Origin: Siphonodentalium dalli
Lineage: Eukaryota > Mollusca > Scaphopoda > Gadilida > Siphonodentaliidae
DNA: 64,000 bases
Assembly (NCBI GenBank): GCA_032622095.1
Contig: CP136064.1
Location: 174,166,310-174,230,309 of the forward strand
Reading direction: 5' to 3'
The position numbers and the translations under genes are program-made. The notes below the pieces were generated by a model. It was not told the origin of the DNA. It was given only the letters and a program-made list of their open reading frames with translations, and searched no databases. Positions 35,723 through 47,089 of the stretch are shown piece after piece. Position 1 is the stretch's first letter, and each line of letters opens with the position of its first letter.

Positions 35723-35975
35723 TTAACCCTTTCTTTCATGATGGAGCCAAACTTGTGTAGCATTAAAGATCGTGTGCCAGTGCATTCTCTTATATATGCC
35801 AGTCTCCAATAGGGAGCCTCACATATATAAGTGAATGCAATGGCTTACAAGGTCAAGGTAAATATTATTAGGTCAATGTATTCTCTTATATATTTGCATA
35901 AAGATGCATATATAAGAGAATGCATTGGCACAGGGTTTTCATAATATTTCAGGAAGCTCGTCATGAAAGGGTTAA
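35723..35975. mobile_element. family B MITE, copy 7
   Basis: TTAA at both ends (35723-35726, 35972-35975); the second hairpin is shortened. Confidence 0.8.
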
Positions 35976-36583
35976 GTTTTATATTTACTGTTTTACTTTG
36001 CCAATAGTAGGAATATTAAAATCAGCCATCTTCAAACATTTACTTTAAACTGAAAGCTCACATTAATAAGCTCAATGTACCTTAATAATAATAATAGGAA
36101 GTAAAACTGCCCTTCAAACTGGCTGAGTTGCTATTCAATTTGTCAGTTTGCATATCATTTTGCTATGCAAAACAAAAAAGTTATACACTCCATGCTAATA
36201 GACAGAATATATAGGCAAACATCCATGTTATGTTATGATTGTTAGCCAGACAGACTACCAGTAAGGCAAGAACTAGATCAGTTTTATGCCCAGTAAAATT
36301 ATGATAACAAATAAATTATGTTTTCTAGGTCAGCTGTGTTTCCATTAAAAAAAATATTTGATTTGATTTAATACTGGTGTATATATTTTTTCTAACTCAA
36401 AAATCCAAATTTGGCAGAGAAGTGTTTAAATAAAAAAATATTCAACACTACACTCACACTGTTATTCATGAAATAAAAAATTATGTCTGCTTTCAGGGAA
36501 AATATATTTCAACAGACCAATATTGTGACATATGTCGGAGAGAGAAATATAGCTTTGGTATAAAACAATATTGTTATTTTCAG

Positions 36584-36642
36584 ATTCTTATGGACCAAGC
36601 AAATAGATCAATTTGTAAAAACCTTACACAGTTTATCAAAGG
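36584..36642 (+). CDS. ACAP2: ACAP exon 6
   Basis: The acceptor is ttttcag and the donor gtgagt. It encodes ILMDQANRSICKNLTQFIK plus two bases of a Gly codon and ends in phase 2. It matches the conserved .L.DQ..RSI...L..F.K helix of the ACAP BAR domain. Confidence 0.92.
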
Positions 36643-36969
36643 GTGAGTAATTATACATGTAGCTCTTTCATTACTGAATGGAATATCCCATTCAGTTAAA
36701 AAGGATACTAGTACATTGCAATGGCCTCTTTGGAGAGGTTTAAAAAAAATTACAAGTACAGAAGACATATGATTCCTATTCTGTCATTTATTGGCAATGT
36801 TCAGATAATAAGTTCACTCAAATGGCATTTGGCTAATAAGATTGAATGGACATGCATTCAATTTAATCAAAATCACTTTTATAAAATCAGAATACATCTG
36901 AAACAAGATATATAATTATCTTCTTTATATATTTAATAGGCTTTACCAAAGTGTCCATGCAAATGAAGA

Positions 36970-37680
36970 TTGGTGGGGGATTTAGAAATTGGATTGGTCT
37001 GTCGGTCTGCGTGGCCGTCTTGTAACAATTTGGCACTCTCTGACTCAGTCATCACATGTCGGATTTAAATTATATTTGGTATACTCAGGAACCATTTTGT
37101 GGGAAGGGATATCTAATGGAATGGGTTTCGTTCATTCATTTATTGCAGAGTGGTGTCCCTTAGGGTGAAAATATGTCTGCGCCAACTTTGTGTCTCTTTA
37201 CCAGTCATCATAGGTCATGTTTGAATTATCTTTGGTATGCTCATAAGGCATCATGAAGGGAACGTTATCCTCATGTAACAGGTTTTCTCCATTAATTTCT
37301 TCTGATGTTATGGTCCTAAGAAAGTAAAATATACCATAAAATATGTCCATCACTGTATCTCCGTCATCTTAATTCAGATTGAATGATCTTTGGTATATTC
37401 TTGAAGAACAATTGGATAAAGTATATCCACATGCAACAGGCTTTATCCAGTCATCGCAAGTGGGATTAAGACACCTCAGCGAAACACCATCTTTTCATTT
37501 GTTACTCCCAGTGGTAAAAGATAACATGTGTATCTTTAATTCCTATTTAATCTCATTTGTGACTGGGGCAAATGTTTACTTTTGCTCTTGGCTTGTCTCT
37601 TTCACTCATGATCAATTTCGTTATCAACTCAAAAACACTAGATATCCTCTATTTATCAACCTGTTTTGATCTCTGGAATC
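36970..37680 (+). repeat. decayed tandem element (~190-bp units)
   Basis: The head-like ggtgggggatttagaaattg..gtctgtcggtctgc is followed by units with 'tcatcataggtcatg', 'tttggtatgctcat' and 'gggaagggatatctaa'. It is related to 23180-23580. The 96-codon frame at 37379-37669 is in this repeat and not a gene. Confidence 0.5.
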
Positions 37681-37867
37681 ATATCGAGATGTAATGGGCA
37701 ACAAAAGCGAGCATTACATGTATTTCTTGGTTCAAACTATCTTGGTGCTTTTTTAATGTAAATATTATATATAAACAAAGTCTTTTTCCTTGGATTTTTG
37801 GGTATCTCTTTATCGTGTTCTAATAAAGAAATATTGTACGTAAACACGGCATAGTTAATAGATATAA

Positions 37868-37893
37868 TCGACCTGGCACTCAAAGGGTTAATA
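37868..37893. repeat. family D solo terminus
   Basis: 'cgacctggcactcaaagggt'+taa is the right end of a D element without its partner. Confidence 0.5.
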
Positions 37894-37944
37894 GATATAG
37901 TATTGATAGTAGACAAGAATGGGAGAAGGATATCTACATGTCAT

Positions 37945-38481
37945 GGTTTCTTCTAGATCATGCCTTGAATCTCTACTCTGGCTAACGTCCATAGAAATTA
38001 TATTCCACCAGTACAAAACCTGGGAACGTTTTGACAGTTCTGACAGGGAACCTTATAAAGTTGAAAAAATTACACGGGGAATATATTTCTTAGTCTTTAC
38101 CTGTTCCTTAGTAATGTTTTTCACTGTCAGTGTAGGTCCCAACTCGAAATTGCACAATTTTTTAGAGTGAGTTTGTGAATGATTTTGCTTTACGGAATTT
38201 CTCCTGGGTAATTAAGTCAATGTTTATTGCAAAATCGGCTCACAAAAGTTCATAGAAAAACATGCAATTTCAAGCTGGGACCACCCCCTAATGTGATGTA
38301 GATTATTGAGGAACAAGTATTAACAAAGAAACATTTTCCCTGCCTTGTTTGTTCAATGTTATAAAGTTCACTGTAAAAACTAGTCAGAACATTATAAAGT
38401 TTCCAGGTTTTGTATTGGTGGGAAATGATCTCTACAGGCATTATCCTTAGTAGAGATTCATGGAATGATCTAGGTTTCTTC
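37945..38481. mobile_element. palindromic element K, copy 2, with 9-bp TSD
   Basis: The body is 37954-38472 (519 bp), TAGATCATGCCTTGAATCTC..GATCTA, flanked by GGTTTCTTC at 37945-37953 and 38473-38481. It is inserted in decayed tandem-repeat sequence. Confidence 0.9.
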
Positions 38482-38493
38482 CAACCCTACCTG

Positions 38494-38704
38494 CAGTAAT
38501 GCCCTAAATAATCGACTCCTTAACCACAGCAGAATTATGGGTAATTTTTCAGGATTTAGTCGGATATGGCTTGTTGCCATTCATCGGAAAGCTCTCACTG
38601 AGAGCTTTCCGATGAATGGCAACAAGCCATGTTTCCGACTAAATCCTGAAAAATTACCCATAATTCTGCTGTGGTTGGGGAGTCGATTATTTAGGTCATT
38701 ACCG
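38494..38704. mobile_element. MITE family A, copy 9, full length
   Basis: CAGTAATGCCC..GGTCATTACCG with ~100-bp arms around gctctcactgagagc. It lies about 100 bp upstream of ACAP exon 7. Confidence 0.9.
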
Positions 38705-38800
38705 TACCACAGTTATTGCCCTGTTGAACGCAGAAAACATGTTTTGTATTAAGAATAAAGTATTACATGTTATAAAACATGTATTTATATTTGTTTTCAG

Positions 38801-38984
38801 TGACATCAAGAAAGTGAAAGAGACCAAGAAACATTTTGAGAATATCAGCGACAAACTCGACAGTGCCTACAATCGAAATTCACAGGCTACGCGCAGTAAG
38901 CCCGTAGAATGCGAGGAGGCTGAAAACGAACTCACTGCCATGAAGACATGCTTTGCTCATACATCTCTAGATTATGTATTCCAG
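38801..38984 (+). CDS. ACAP2: ACAP exon 7 (longest BAR exon)
   Basis: The acceptor is gttttcag and the donor gtaaga. It is 184 nt and ends in phase 0. After completing Gly it encodes DIKKVKETKKHFENISDKLD..., then a basic/polar linker (NRNSQATRSK), then EEAENELTAMKTCF and HTSLDYVFQ. The KK.FE..S..L pattern and the C-terminal LDYV.Q are diagnostic of ACAP BAR domains, forming the long second helix. Confidence 0.96.
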
Positions 38985-39096
38985 GTAAGACCATTAGATT
39001 TCATTGAGAAGACTTTATGAAATATATTTTTGTAGTTTGTGTTACATGTTTCCCAAGAAGCTTGAAAACTTGGAATCTTACAAAATAACCATAAAA

Positions 39097-39367
39097 TTAA
39101 CCCTTTCATGACGGGAGCTGCAGCATAAATATCCTGTGCTAATGCATTCTCTTATATATATCTATATATATGAGTATCCCATAGTATAGGGAGCCTTGCA
39201 TATATAAGAGAATGCACTGGCTTACCTGTCAAGGTAAATATTGTCAGGCCAATGTATTCTCTTATATATATGTGAGGCTCCCTATGGGAGACTTGCATAT
39301 ATTTAAAGAATACATTGGCACAGGGTTTTCGCGAAATTTTAGGAAGCTACAGTCATGGAAGGGTTAA
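39097..39367. mobile_element. family B MITE, copy 8
   Basis: TTAACCCTTTCATGACGGG..AGTCATGGAAGGGTTAA with the double-hairpin interior. Confidence 0.88.
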
Positions 39368-39433
39368 TTTGTCATAGGGACCTTGAATATCATTTATTTT
39401 TGAAAGTATATGCTCGGCGCACTGAATGCATAA

Positions 39434-39455
39434 TCTCATATATATTTTGAAGACC

Positions 39456-39493
<38 letters not shown>

Positions 39494-40198
39494 ATTAATA
39501 CAAATCTACGATTCTCGACCGATCGGGACGAAACTTGGTACGTGTGTGTAGTTTGACCAGGCGGTGGTCGTTGTCGTATTGGCGAGCCCGTGCGACGCCC
39601 GTGCAGCGCATGCGCATACCAGATCTCGGAAACGGGTGGAGCTATCGACTTGAAATTTGGTATGTGAATGTATCTTGCCCCGGATACGAATTTTATCGGG
39701 TCGCCGAGCCCGTGCGACGCCAGCTTCGCGCATGCGCAGACGAGATCTCGGAAACGGGTGGAGCTATCGACTTGAAATTTGGTTTTTGAATAGCCCGGAC
39801 AACGTCGGGCTCATCGATAATGTCTCATATATATTTTGAAGACCTCTGTATGTTTGTCTGTATGTCTGTGATTTATACAAATCTACGATTCTCGACCGAT
39901 CGGGACGAAACTTGGTACGTGTGTGTAGTTTGACCAGGCGGTCGACGTTGTCGTATTGGCGAGCCCATGCGGCGCCAGCTTCGCGCATGCACAGACCAGA
40001 TCTCGGAAACGGGTGGAGCTATCGACTTGAAATTTGGTATGTGAATGTATCTTGCCCCGGGTACGAAATTTATCGGGTCGCCGAGCCCGTGCGACGCCAG
40101 CTTTGCGCATGCGCAGACCAGATCTCGGAAACGGGTAGAGCTATCGACTTGAAATTTGGTTTTTAAATAGCCCGGACAACGTCGGGCTCATCGGCTAG
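39434..40198 (+). mobile_element. tandem Helitron-like non-autonomous element
   Basis: It starts TCTCATATATATTTTGAAG after A and ends with the hairpin GCCCGgacaacgtCGGGC followed by tcatcggCTAG, then T. A TC 5' start, a 3' hairpin about 10 nt before CTAG and an A/T target all fit Helitrons. Two ~380-bp units lie head to tail (39434 and ~39822 onward). The first lacks CTAG (ctcatcgataatg). Each unit has a CTGT/TCTG microsatellite and internal ~110-bp repeats (gtggagctatcgacttgaaa). GC content is much higher than in the surroundings. Confidence 0.75.
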
Positions 40199-41070
40199 TA
40201 TAAGATATATTTTAAATAAAACTTGAAAATATCAAATAAATGGTATGAATTTTAAAGTTGAAAATTGTTGCAAAATGGTCTTGAAAGTCCTTTAATTTAA
40301 TTAGGTCTGTAAGACCCCTGGCTAATGCTATATTAATATGGCAGGTTGGCTCACTTGGCTGCGGTTTAGTGTCGTTCCCAGCGGCCAGACGATATCATGG
40401 CATCAACTTTATTGGTGGAGGAAATCCAATGGAAAATTAATTTCAATATGAAACTATGATACTTCGCATAGAAGCCACTGACTTTAGGCTAGAAACTGAT
40501 AAAAATTATAATCACACACCCTCTGCATTCACACAATTAGCACCCATAAGAATCAGTATAAATCGCCATAAGGTTTACACAAACGTTTCCAATATTCATC
40601 AACCAATAACTGCAGCCACCACTTCATAAAAAGGGATGAACCACATATTTCACTTCAAGCCGATCATGTGCACGCACTCTCTGCATGTTGTTATTGGGAG
40701 ACTGTGTTGGAATTTGGACAATGTGTTACTGGCAATTGGTATGGTAGTTTTCAAAAGTTTTCATGTTGTTAATGTTCTATTAAAATGTACTGGTATATGG
40801 TTATAAGGAATGACTTGAAGATCGATTGGGGTCATTGGTTTTGACCGGCAGAGTAACTAAACAAAGTGTTACTTATTAGCCAAAATTACCTACAGTCTTT
40901 TTCATAATATGGCATACTTATGAAATAAAAGAAGTCATTTGTGGCATCAGTGCAGATTATGTGAAAAAGTAGTGTTTTCCTAATTGATATTGGGTCAAAG
41001 TTACATAATCATGAACTAAATAAATCATTGATATATCGCCATGTATTTATATCGATTGTGTTTATTTCAG
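40199..41070. other. ACAP intron 7 remainder
   Basis: No gene or repeat recognised. Confidence 0.45.
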
Positions 41071-41115
41071 GTAAACATTCTCCATTCAAAGAAGCGTTTT
41101 GATGTCTTAGACACG
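41071..41115 (+). CDS. ACAP2: ACAP exon 8
   Basis: A 45-nt micro-exon with acceptor tttatttcag and donor gtgagt, phase 0 on both sides. It encodes VNILHSKKRFDVLDT and follows directly on LDYVFQ from exon 7, matching the family pattern Q.N.L..K.R.E.L. An unusual hairpin (H2) starts about 30 nt past its donor site. Confidence 0.93.
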
Positions 41116-41145
41116 GTGAGTGTTTCAGTAGTAGTAGTGTAGTTA

Positions 41146-41275
41146 TATAAAATAAATGGATAGTATGTCTGAAAAACAAATTTACACCATGAGTGAGATT
41201 CACAGTCTACCCCACGAGTCTTGGCGAGTGCTGTAAAATTGTTTTTCAGACATATAATCTGTATATTTTGTTTAT
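41146..41275. repeat. quasi-palindrome H2 with CTCG-type centre
   Basis: Arms tatgtctgaaaaacaa / ttgtttttcagacata extend outward imperfectly. The asymmetric centre on the - strand reads CACTCGCCAAGACTCGTGGG (41211-41230), close to the centre of H1. Confidence 0.7.
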
Positions 41276-42060
41276 ACCATGCTCATTAATAAACACTTGT
41301 AATTCCATAAAACGTGACAAGAGTCTCATTCTTTTATTCCCGTATAAACCCCTCACGTACCTGTAACTCGCTCAAGTTCACTCGCATGGCACAAGAATTT
41401 ATTCACCTGTGAATTTGCGTCGACTGGATTTGAATTTCCAAAAATGAGTGGACAGCTTCAAAATGTATACTTTATGACAGAAAATGAACTATAACAGATG
41501 AAACACACTATTATTATGATTGAACTTCAATTTTGGAATTATTTTGTTGACTGCAGTAAGGTCTCAAAAGGTCAAACTGTCTGTAGTTCCTGCTATACAT
41601 GTATCTACTATTTCATTGAAAAAGAAATGGCGATCTATATAGTACCGCTATATACAGTTAGTGCCGAATAGAGCAAATGTTTTTACTTCTGATGTTCTCA
41701 TATAGTAAAATGCCTGATCGTGGTATAAAAATTGTTGTAAATGTGCCAATCTGAGTGAAACAAGGATATATTGGTGAGAAATGAGAATTTGAATATGAAT
41801 GCATTACCGGTACTTGTCAATGAATTCCTCTTACTAAGCCAGTGTCTTAACACATTGTATTATGTTCCTAGTCTTCAATGAGTTGAATCTTTAAAAGCAG
41901 TGCATGTATAAAGTGTTAATGTGATTGTTCATATATTATTGTTTGTGTCATATGCGAGTTAAAAACAGATCAGCACTTCATTTAAGTACTGGTGAAATTA
42001 CCCAATAATGAATTTTTTGTGAATTTTGAATATTTAACTCAGTTGGATTTCATTTCAAAC
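41276..42060. other. intronic DNA, no feature
   Basis: No gene or repeat recognised. Confidence 0.4.
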
Positions 42061-42061
42061 T

Positions 42062-42300
42062 TTAACAGTTTCTTTACTAAACGGATTCTCCCATTCAATT
42101 CTAAAAGAATACATCAGAATGGTCTATAAATCATTTTGAGAGATGTTCAGGATGTTTGAGCAGACAACAGACAAACGAACATATCATACAAGTGCAGAAG
42201 AATTCCTATTTATTTGCGGCAAATGTTCAGATAATAGGTTCAACAAATGACCTATGGCCTATGTCCATTTGCTGAACTTATTATCTGAACAAGAGTTAAA
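42062..42300. mobile_element. family C MITE, copy 4
   Basis: 'ctttactaaacggattctcc', 'agatgttcagg', 'gcagaagaattcctat' and 'tgaacttattatctgaaca'; the ends are worn (tttaacagttt.., ..agttaaa). Confidence 0.65.
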
Positions 42301-43118
42301 TTTACCATATTTCTCGACTTCAATGACATAAATATGAGTCACTAGTTTGAGAAACAGTAGATTTGATTTTGGATTGTTCCCCTTTGAGTGTCAGACTCAG
42401 GATCAGTATGCAGAGAGCTGTTCTGTATTATAGAGTTATTCATCTTTGTATCTTCGATTACAAACTGAGTTGTTCATCTTTGTGGTTACACTGGTGTAAA
42501 TATGGTTCGGAGTGACATCTAGCGAATGTGGGAGAGGAATTATAGGAGAGAATAAAATAGGCATAGTGTGTTTTTAGCTTAAAAAATACATCACTCCTCT
42601 TCTCTATGATTTCCCCATGGGTATAATAGCCATTGGACAGGAATTAACCCTTTGCAGTGAAGTTTTAATTTTGTTGTGTGGTCTAAAATATGTGACATTA
42701 TTTTTTTAGTGCGCTTCTGACACTATTTACGAAAACACAAGATTTAAAGGCGAATTCCCTGCTAGACGGTTATGAATTTTTTGCTTAAAAAGTTTCCACA
42801 AATGTCAATCTTTCAGATTTAAATAAAATTTTGTACCTGTGAATTATATTGGAAACAGTATACACTAAAATGTTTGCACTCAGGCCTATGGAAAACATTT
42901 ACACCACTGTAATCTGTGTATCTCTACTCCCCAAACAACAGAAAAAAATAACAAAAAAGGAAGACACCCATCAATCATCAGCCTTTAAAGTTCGGATAAA
43001 TGTTTAGAGAGCCTTCTGAGAAGTGCCTCCAAAAAACTGAATTATGCTTCTCATCAATGGTTTCAGTTAAAACACTAATAATGAAATGTCAACTGCATTG
43101 AATGTTTCTTATATAATT
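42301..43118. other. intronic DNA, no feature
   Basis: No gene or repeat recognised. Confidence 0.4.
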
Positions 43119-43720
43119 ATACCCCCCGCAACGAAGTTAGGGGGGGTATACTGGAGTCAGCTTGTCCGTCCGTCCGTCCGTCGTCCGTCCGTCGTCCGTC
43201 CGTGGACACAAATTTGTCCGGAGTTTTTCTCAGTCGTTTTTTTTATCAATTTTCGTGAAACTTGGCACAGGCATCAACCACCATGGGAACCTGTGCCCCT
43301 GCGATTATGATGTCTGTCCGACTTTTTTTGGTGGAGTTATTTCCCCTTTTTCAACTTAGAAATTTTTTGCAACATGTATAATTTTGTCCGAGCTTTTATT
43401 CCTACATTTTTAGGTCAATGTTTTTTAATCTTGGCACTGATATTTAGTACCATGAGAACCTGTGCACCTGCGATTATGATGTCTGTCTGACTTTTTTTGT
43501 GGAGTTATTCCCCTTTTTCGACTTTTTGCAAAATGCATAATTTTGTCCGAGCTTTTATTCCTACATTTTTCGGTTTAAGATTACGGTTAGGTTTGTGCAC
43601 CTGCAATTGGAACTGTTATTTTATTATTTTAACTAAATGTTTACTGACATGTGAAACATCTTAGTATTTTAAAAACAGGGGGGTATCCTTAGTCCCATTG
43701 GGACAGTCACACCTCTAGTT
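43119..43720 (+). mobile_element. HINE-like element, CCCCCC-head family
   Basis: The head inverted repeat TATACCCCCC..GGGGGGGTATA is followed by the GTCCGTCCGTC microsatellite (43165-43204). About two and a half ~180-bp cores follow (aatttgtccgagcttttatt, 'tgtgcacctgcgattatgat'), then the hairpin GTCCCattGGGAC and the terminal CTCTAGTT (43713-43720). Confidence 0.8.
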
Positions 43721-43777
43721 AGTTTTGATGCAACAATTTTTCATAATATTTATGTTAAAGGTTTTCTCTTTTTATAC

Positions 43778-44018
43778 TTAACCCTTTGAGTGCCAGGTCG
43801 ATTTTTGTATCAACCCATATACCCTGTGCCAATGCATTCTCTTATATATGCGAGTCGACCATAGGTCGCCTCGCATATATAAGAGAATGCATTGGCCTAA
43901 CAATTTTTTTTTTTTTTCAATTTTTTACAATTTTAATAATTTATTCTTATATTCTTTAACAGACTTATTTTGTAGGTTTAGGGCCGATGAGATCGGCCCC
44001 TGGCACTCAAAGGGTTAA
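43778..44018. mobile_element. chimeric TTAA MITE: family D ends with a family B hairpin
   Basis: It begins TTAACCCTTTGAGTGCCAGG (D), switches after 'tatcaacccatat' to a B-type hairpin (ccaatgcattctctta..taagagaatgcattgg), has a T-run, and finishes with the D end ..ctggcactcaaagggttaa. TTAA flanks both sides. Confidence 0.8.
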
Positions 44019-44211
44019 TACTCAATGATGACTAGTTCTTTAGAATTGTTCCGATAATAAGTTCAACAAACCACCCACCAATGAATATGAATACTTCTGC
44101 ACTTTTATTAGCCTTTTGTCTGTCTGTCGAAAGAATAATAGACCATTCCAATGTAGACATTTGTAACTGAATGAGAGAATCCATTCAGTATAGAAAGGGT
44201 AAAGTTTTAAC
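44019..44211. mobile_element. family C MITE, copy 5, abutting the chimera
   Basis: Begins directly after the TTAA of the chimeric element (tactcaatgatgactagttc) and ends ..cattcagtatagaaagggta, about 45 bp before ACAP exon 9. Confidence 0.7.
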
Positions 44212-44254
44212 ATATAAAATAGTAACAATAAATCTACCTCTATTTCTCTTTCAG

Positions 44255-44350
44255 ATGTTAGCCTTCATGCATGCTCAGAGCACATACTTCCATCAAGGTC
44301 ATGACCTGTTCACAGACTTAGAGCAATATATGAAAGAGGTAGCATCACAG
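44255..44350 (+). CDS. ACAP2: ACAP exon 9
   Basis: The acceptor is ctctttcag and the donor gtatgc; 96 nt, phase 0 on both sides. It encodes MLAFMHAQSTYFHQGHDLF then TDLEQYMKEVASQ. The FxHQG.DLF..L..YMK..  motif is a hallmark of the last part of the ACAP BAR domain (helix 3). Confidence 0.96.
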
Positions 44351-45100
44351 GTATGCATCCAGAATAGACCCCGAAGCCACGACAACTAGTTTTTACGGCT
44401 GGCTCAACCAATTTTGGTGCCTGGTTATCTAGCTAAGCGGGCTCAGTCGCGACGTTCGTGGCTGACGAAATATGGCGGCTCAGCCGGCTGAGACGTTATC
44501 ATTCAGCGTATTTCGTTTCCGAAATTTTCCCAATCCCCGGTTATAGACAACTGCTTGTTTTGGCGTTTGTTGTGAACCCGTATAATTCCAGACCACGCGT
44601 ATTCTTTTGGTGTTGGGCTTTCCATTATGGCGAAATACACGAATGACTGAGTAAAGGACTGGCAGGGATGTACTATGTAGTTTCCCATCTATATAATCGG
44701 TATAAGTTACATTGGGACTTCTGTCGACTTCAGACGGCTATCGTCACTGGCATCTTGCGATATATGCATGCATCATTGAATGCTGAATCCGATAGTATTG
44801 ATATATAATATTTTAAACTAGTTTCTATTCTCTTCTACAGGTTATGTGCATATATTGACAAATGTCAGCGATGTCTGAGACTGAGTCGTGTCAAAATAAA
44901 CAATTTATACTTTAAACCCTTTCAACACTGACTGGATGCTCCCACTCCGTTATATGAAAGCATGCATTGGAATAGTCTATTCCACAATGAGAGGCCCCGG
45001 GTATTCTGATAGTGTAACAACCATACCGTGTCCATACGAGTATGCCAATATTAGGCAATGTGGTTTAGTTATTTGCGATTCGCAGTACAGTTGTCCTTAA
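44351..45100. other. ACAP intron 9, first part
   Basis: Slightly CpG-richer DNA (44400-44650) with open but unrecognised frames; no gene supported. Confidence 0.4.
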
Positions 45101-45104
45101 CATA

Positions 45105-45265
45105 TCAGTCCATGCACACGGCTCAGCCATTTTACAATTCCGGCGGCGGAGATTTGTTCATGCGGCTGGCGTTAGAGAAAATATGGCTGGCGGCAGCTTG
45201 TGGCCAATATGGCTGGCGGCGGCGGCGTGCGATGGCGGCTTCGGGCTCTAATCCAGAACATTGAA
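45105..45265. other. GC-rich patch with ggctggcggc repeats
   Basis: Short direct repeats of 'atatggctggcggc' make a GC-rich island in AT-rich DNA. Open frames on both strands reflect composition. The function is unknown. Confidence 0.4.
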
Positions 45266-45355
45266 AGAGCTTAATCATTGCTATATATGGTATCAATAAA
45301 TGCCGGCCAGTCATAAATTGCAAATACCGTTGTTCAAGTATGGACGTTTTATCTG

Positions 45356-45618
45356 TTAACCCTTTCATGACGGGAGCTGCGCTGGTGCTGCATTAAATAT
45401 CATGTGCCAATGCATTTTCTTATATATGCGAGTCTCCTATAGGGAGCCTCACATATATAAGAGAATGTACTGGCGTATAAGGTCAAGGTAAATATTGTTA
45501 GGCCAATGCATTCTCTTATATATGTTAGGCTCCCTGTGGGAGACTCGCATATATAAGAGAATGCATTGGCACAGGGTTTTCGCAAAACTTCAGGAAGCTC
45601 CAGTCATGGAAGGGTTAA
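45356..45618. mobile_element. family B MITE, copy 9, best preserved
   Basis: TTAACCCTTTCATGACGGGA..CCAGTCATGGAAGGGTTAA. Both hairpins (tgcattttcttatatatgcg.. and tgcattctcttatatatgtt..) are intact. Confidence 0.92.
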
Positions 45619-45684
45619 ATGCTAGCCAGTCATAATTGTCAAATACCATTGTTCAGGCACGGACGTTCTTATCTATTGATATAA

Positions 45685-45791
45685 GTTACAGTGTCTACAG
45701 TTGTGTGGTATAGCGTGATACAAAGCGTGGTGGGACCAATGCCCTCTGAGCCTTGTATCACACTATACCACACAACTGTAGACACTGTACT
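45685..45791. repeat. quasi-palindrome H3 (~107 bp)
   Basis: Arms acagtgtctacagttgtgtg / cacacaactgtagacactgt run on through tatagcgtgatacaa. The loop aagcgtggtggg..ctctgagcctt does not carry the CTCG-n-CTCG centre. Confidence 0.85.
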
Positions 45792-46175
45792 TTCAGTTGC
45801 CTAATAACTGTGATGGCCTAATAATAGTGATGGGTGAGGATTTAGACTGACATTAATTAATAGTGATGGCTATTTCACTCTATGTCTCAATGCCAAATAA
45901 TAGTGATCGTTGGAAATTTTCTAATTAATTAGGTCACATGTGCAGGCTTGTTAATTTCAACATTGTATGTTTCTTGCATCTTACAGATGTCATACCATGT
46001 TGTTTTCGGTTAAAACAAGGATGACGCCAAGATTCTTTCCTTGAACTGGAAATGATCGAAACTAACATTTGGCGCTATGTTTCAGTTAGAAGAGCGCGGG
46101 TTTATAGCCATGCACACGTTATAGATGTTCATGCTTGTGTAGAAATAAATCGCCCGTTGATCAACCTTGAGTTTT

Positions 46176-46671
46176 TATGTGTACCCATACTATAGCTTGG
46201 TAAACATAGTGTTATCGTCTGGATTGACTACTCGTCGTTCGTCCATCCATCTGTCTGTAGACATTTTACTCATGGTGCGCTAACTCAAACATTTTCAATC
46301 GGAACCAAATTTTGTATATGTGTTTCTCAGCGCAAAATACAGTTCGAGTTCAAATATGGATTGATCCTAGTTTTTTTTTTATGGCCCTTTTTCGACTTAA
46401 AATTCACAAAAGCTGCAATAACTCAAAACATTTGTATCTGATCGAAACCAAATTTGGTATGTGAATTTCTCAGACCAAAATACAGATAAAGTTCGAATAT
46501 GGTTTGATCCGATATTTTTTAACGGAGTTATGGCCTTTTTTTTTTTTTTTTTTTTTAATCTTTGAGGATTGACATTGAATGTTATGGATTTTAGCATCCA
46601 AGCTGAAAATAGCTAATCACTAGCGCCAATGTATGGGTTAAACATCTGCTGATCGTGATCAGCCTCTCGTT
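46176..46671 (+). mobile_element. HINE-like element, second copy of the G3 family (short)
   Basis: The head TACCcatactatagcttGGTA, a short GTCCATCC microsatellite, two decayed ~150-bp cores, a T-run, and a 3' end identical in form to the 16210-18000 element: the GCTGATCGTGATCAGC hairpin then CTCTCGTT. Confidence 0.8.
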
Positions 46672-47089
46672 CTAATTTCTACAGCAATCAATTTTGTAGC
46701 TGTGGCATTAGTTTGGCATCATGACATTCTTATAACTTATTTACGAAAATAAACATTTTGCGACTCGAAGTGAACCAAACTCAGCACTGTTTAAAGATGG
46801 AGGTTACTCCCATGGTGTGGGGACATAATTCCGGTTTTGTGACATAGTATATCCTCGTACCAGGTCAGTAGCTGCGACCTCCAATTTGTCTGTTTTAAAT
46901 TGGAGACATGGTAAAACATTTTACCAGGCTAACGTTGGGACTTAAGACTCCTTGAACCCTCCTGTCATGACATCCCTGAATGCTAAAATATATAGTTTGC
47001 ATTTTATGGTATTATAGCAGAGTCTACAAAAAAAATTAAATTTGCATGTGTATATCCATTTTGTCTTGCTGTGACATGGACAAAGTTAT

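Noticed and set aside
39506-40166. several 60-84-codon repeated frames (LEIWYVN..)
   Set aside because: The repeated peptide arises from the internal repeats of the tandem Helitron-like element on both strands.
45105-45265. CpG-island promoter
   Set aside because: Only a short GC-rich repeat patch, without start codon, exon or conserved core promoter elements nearby.
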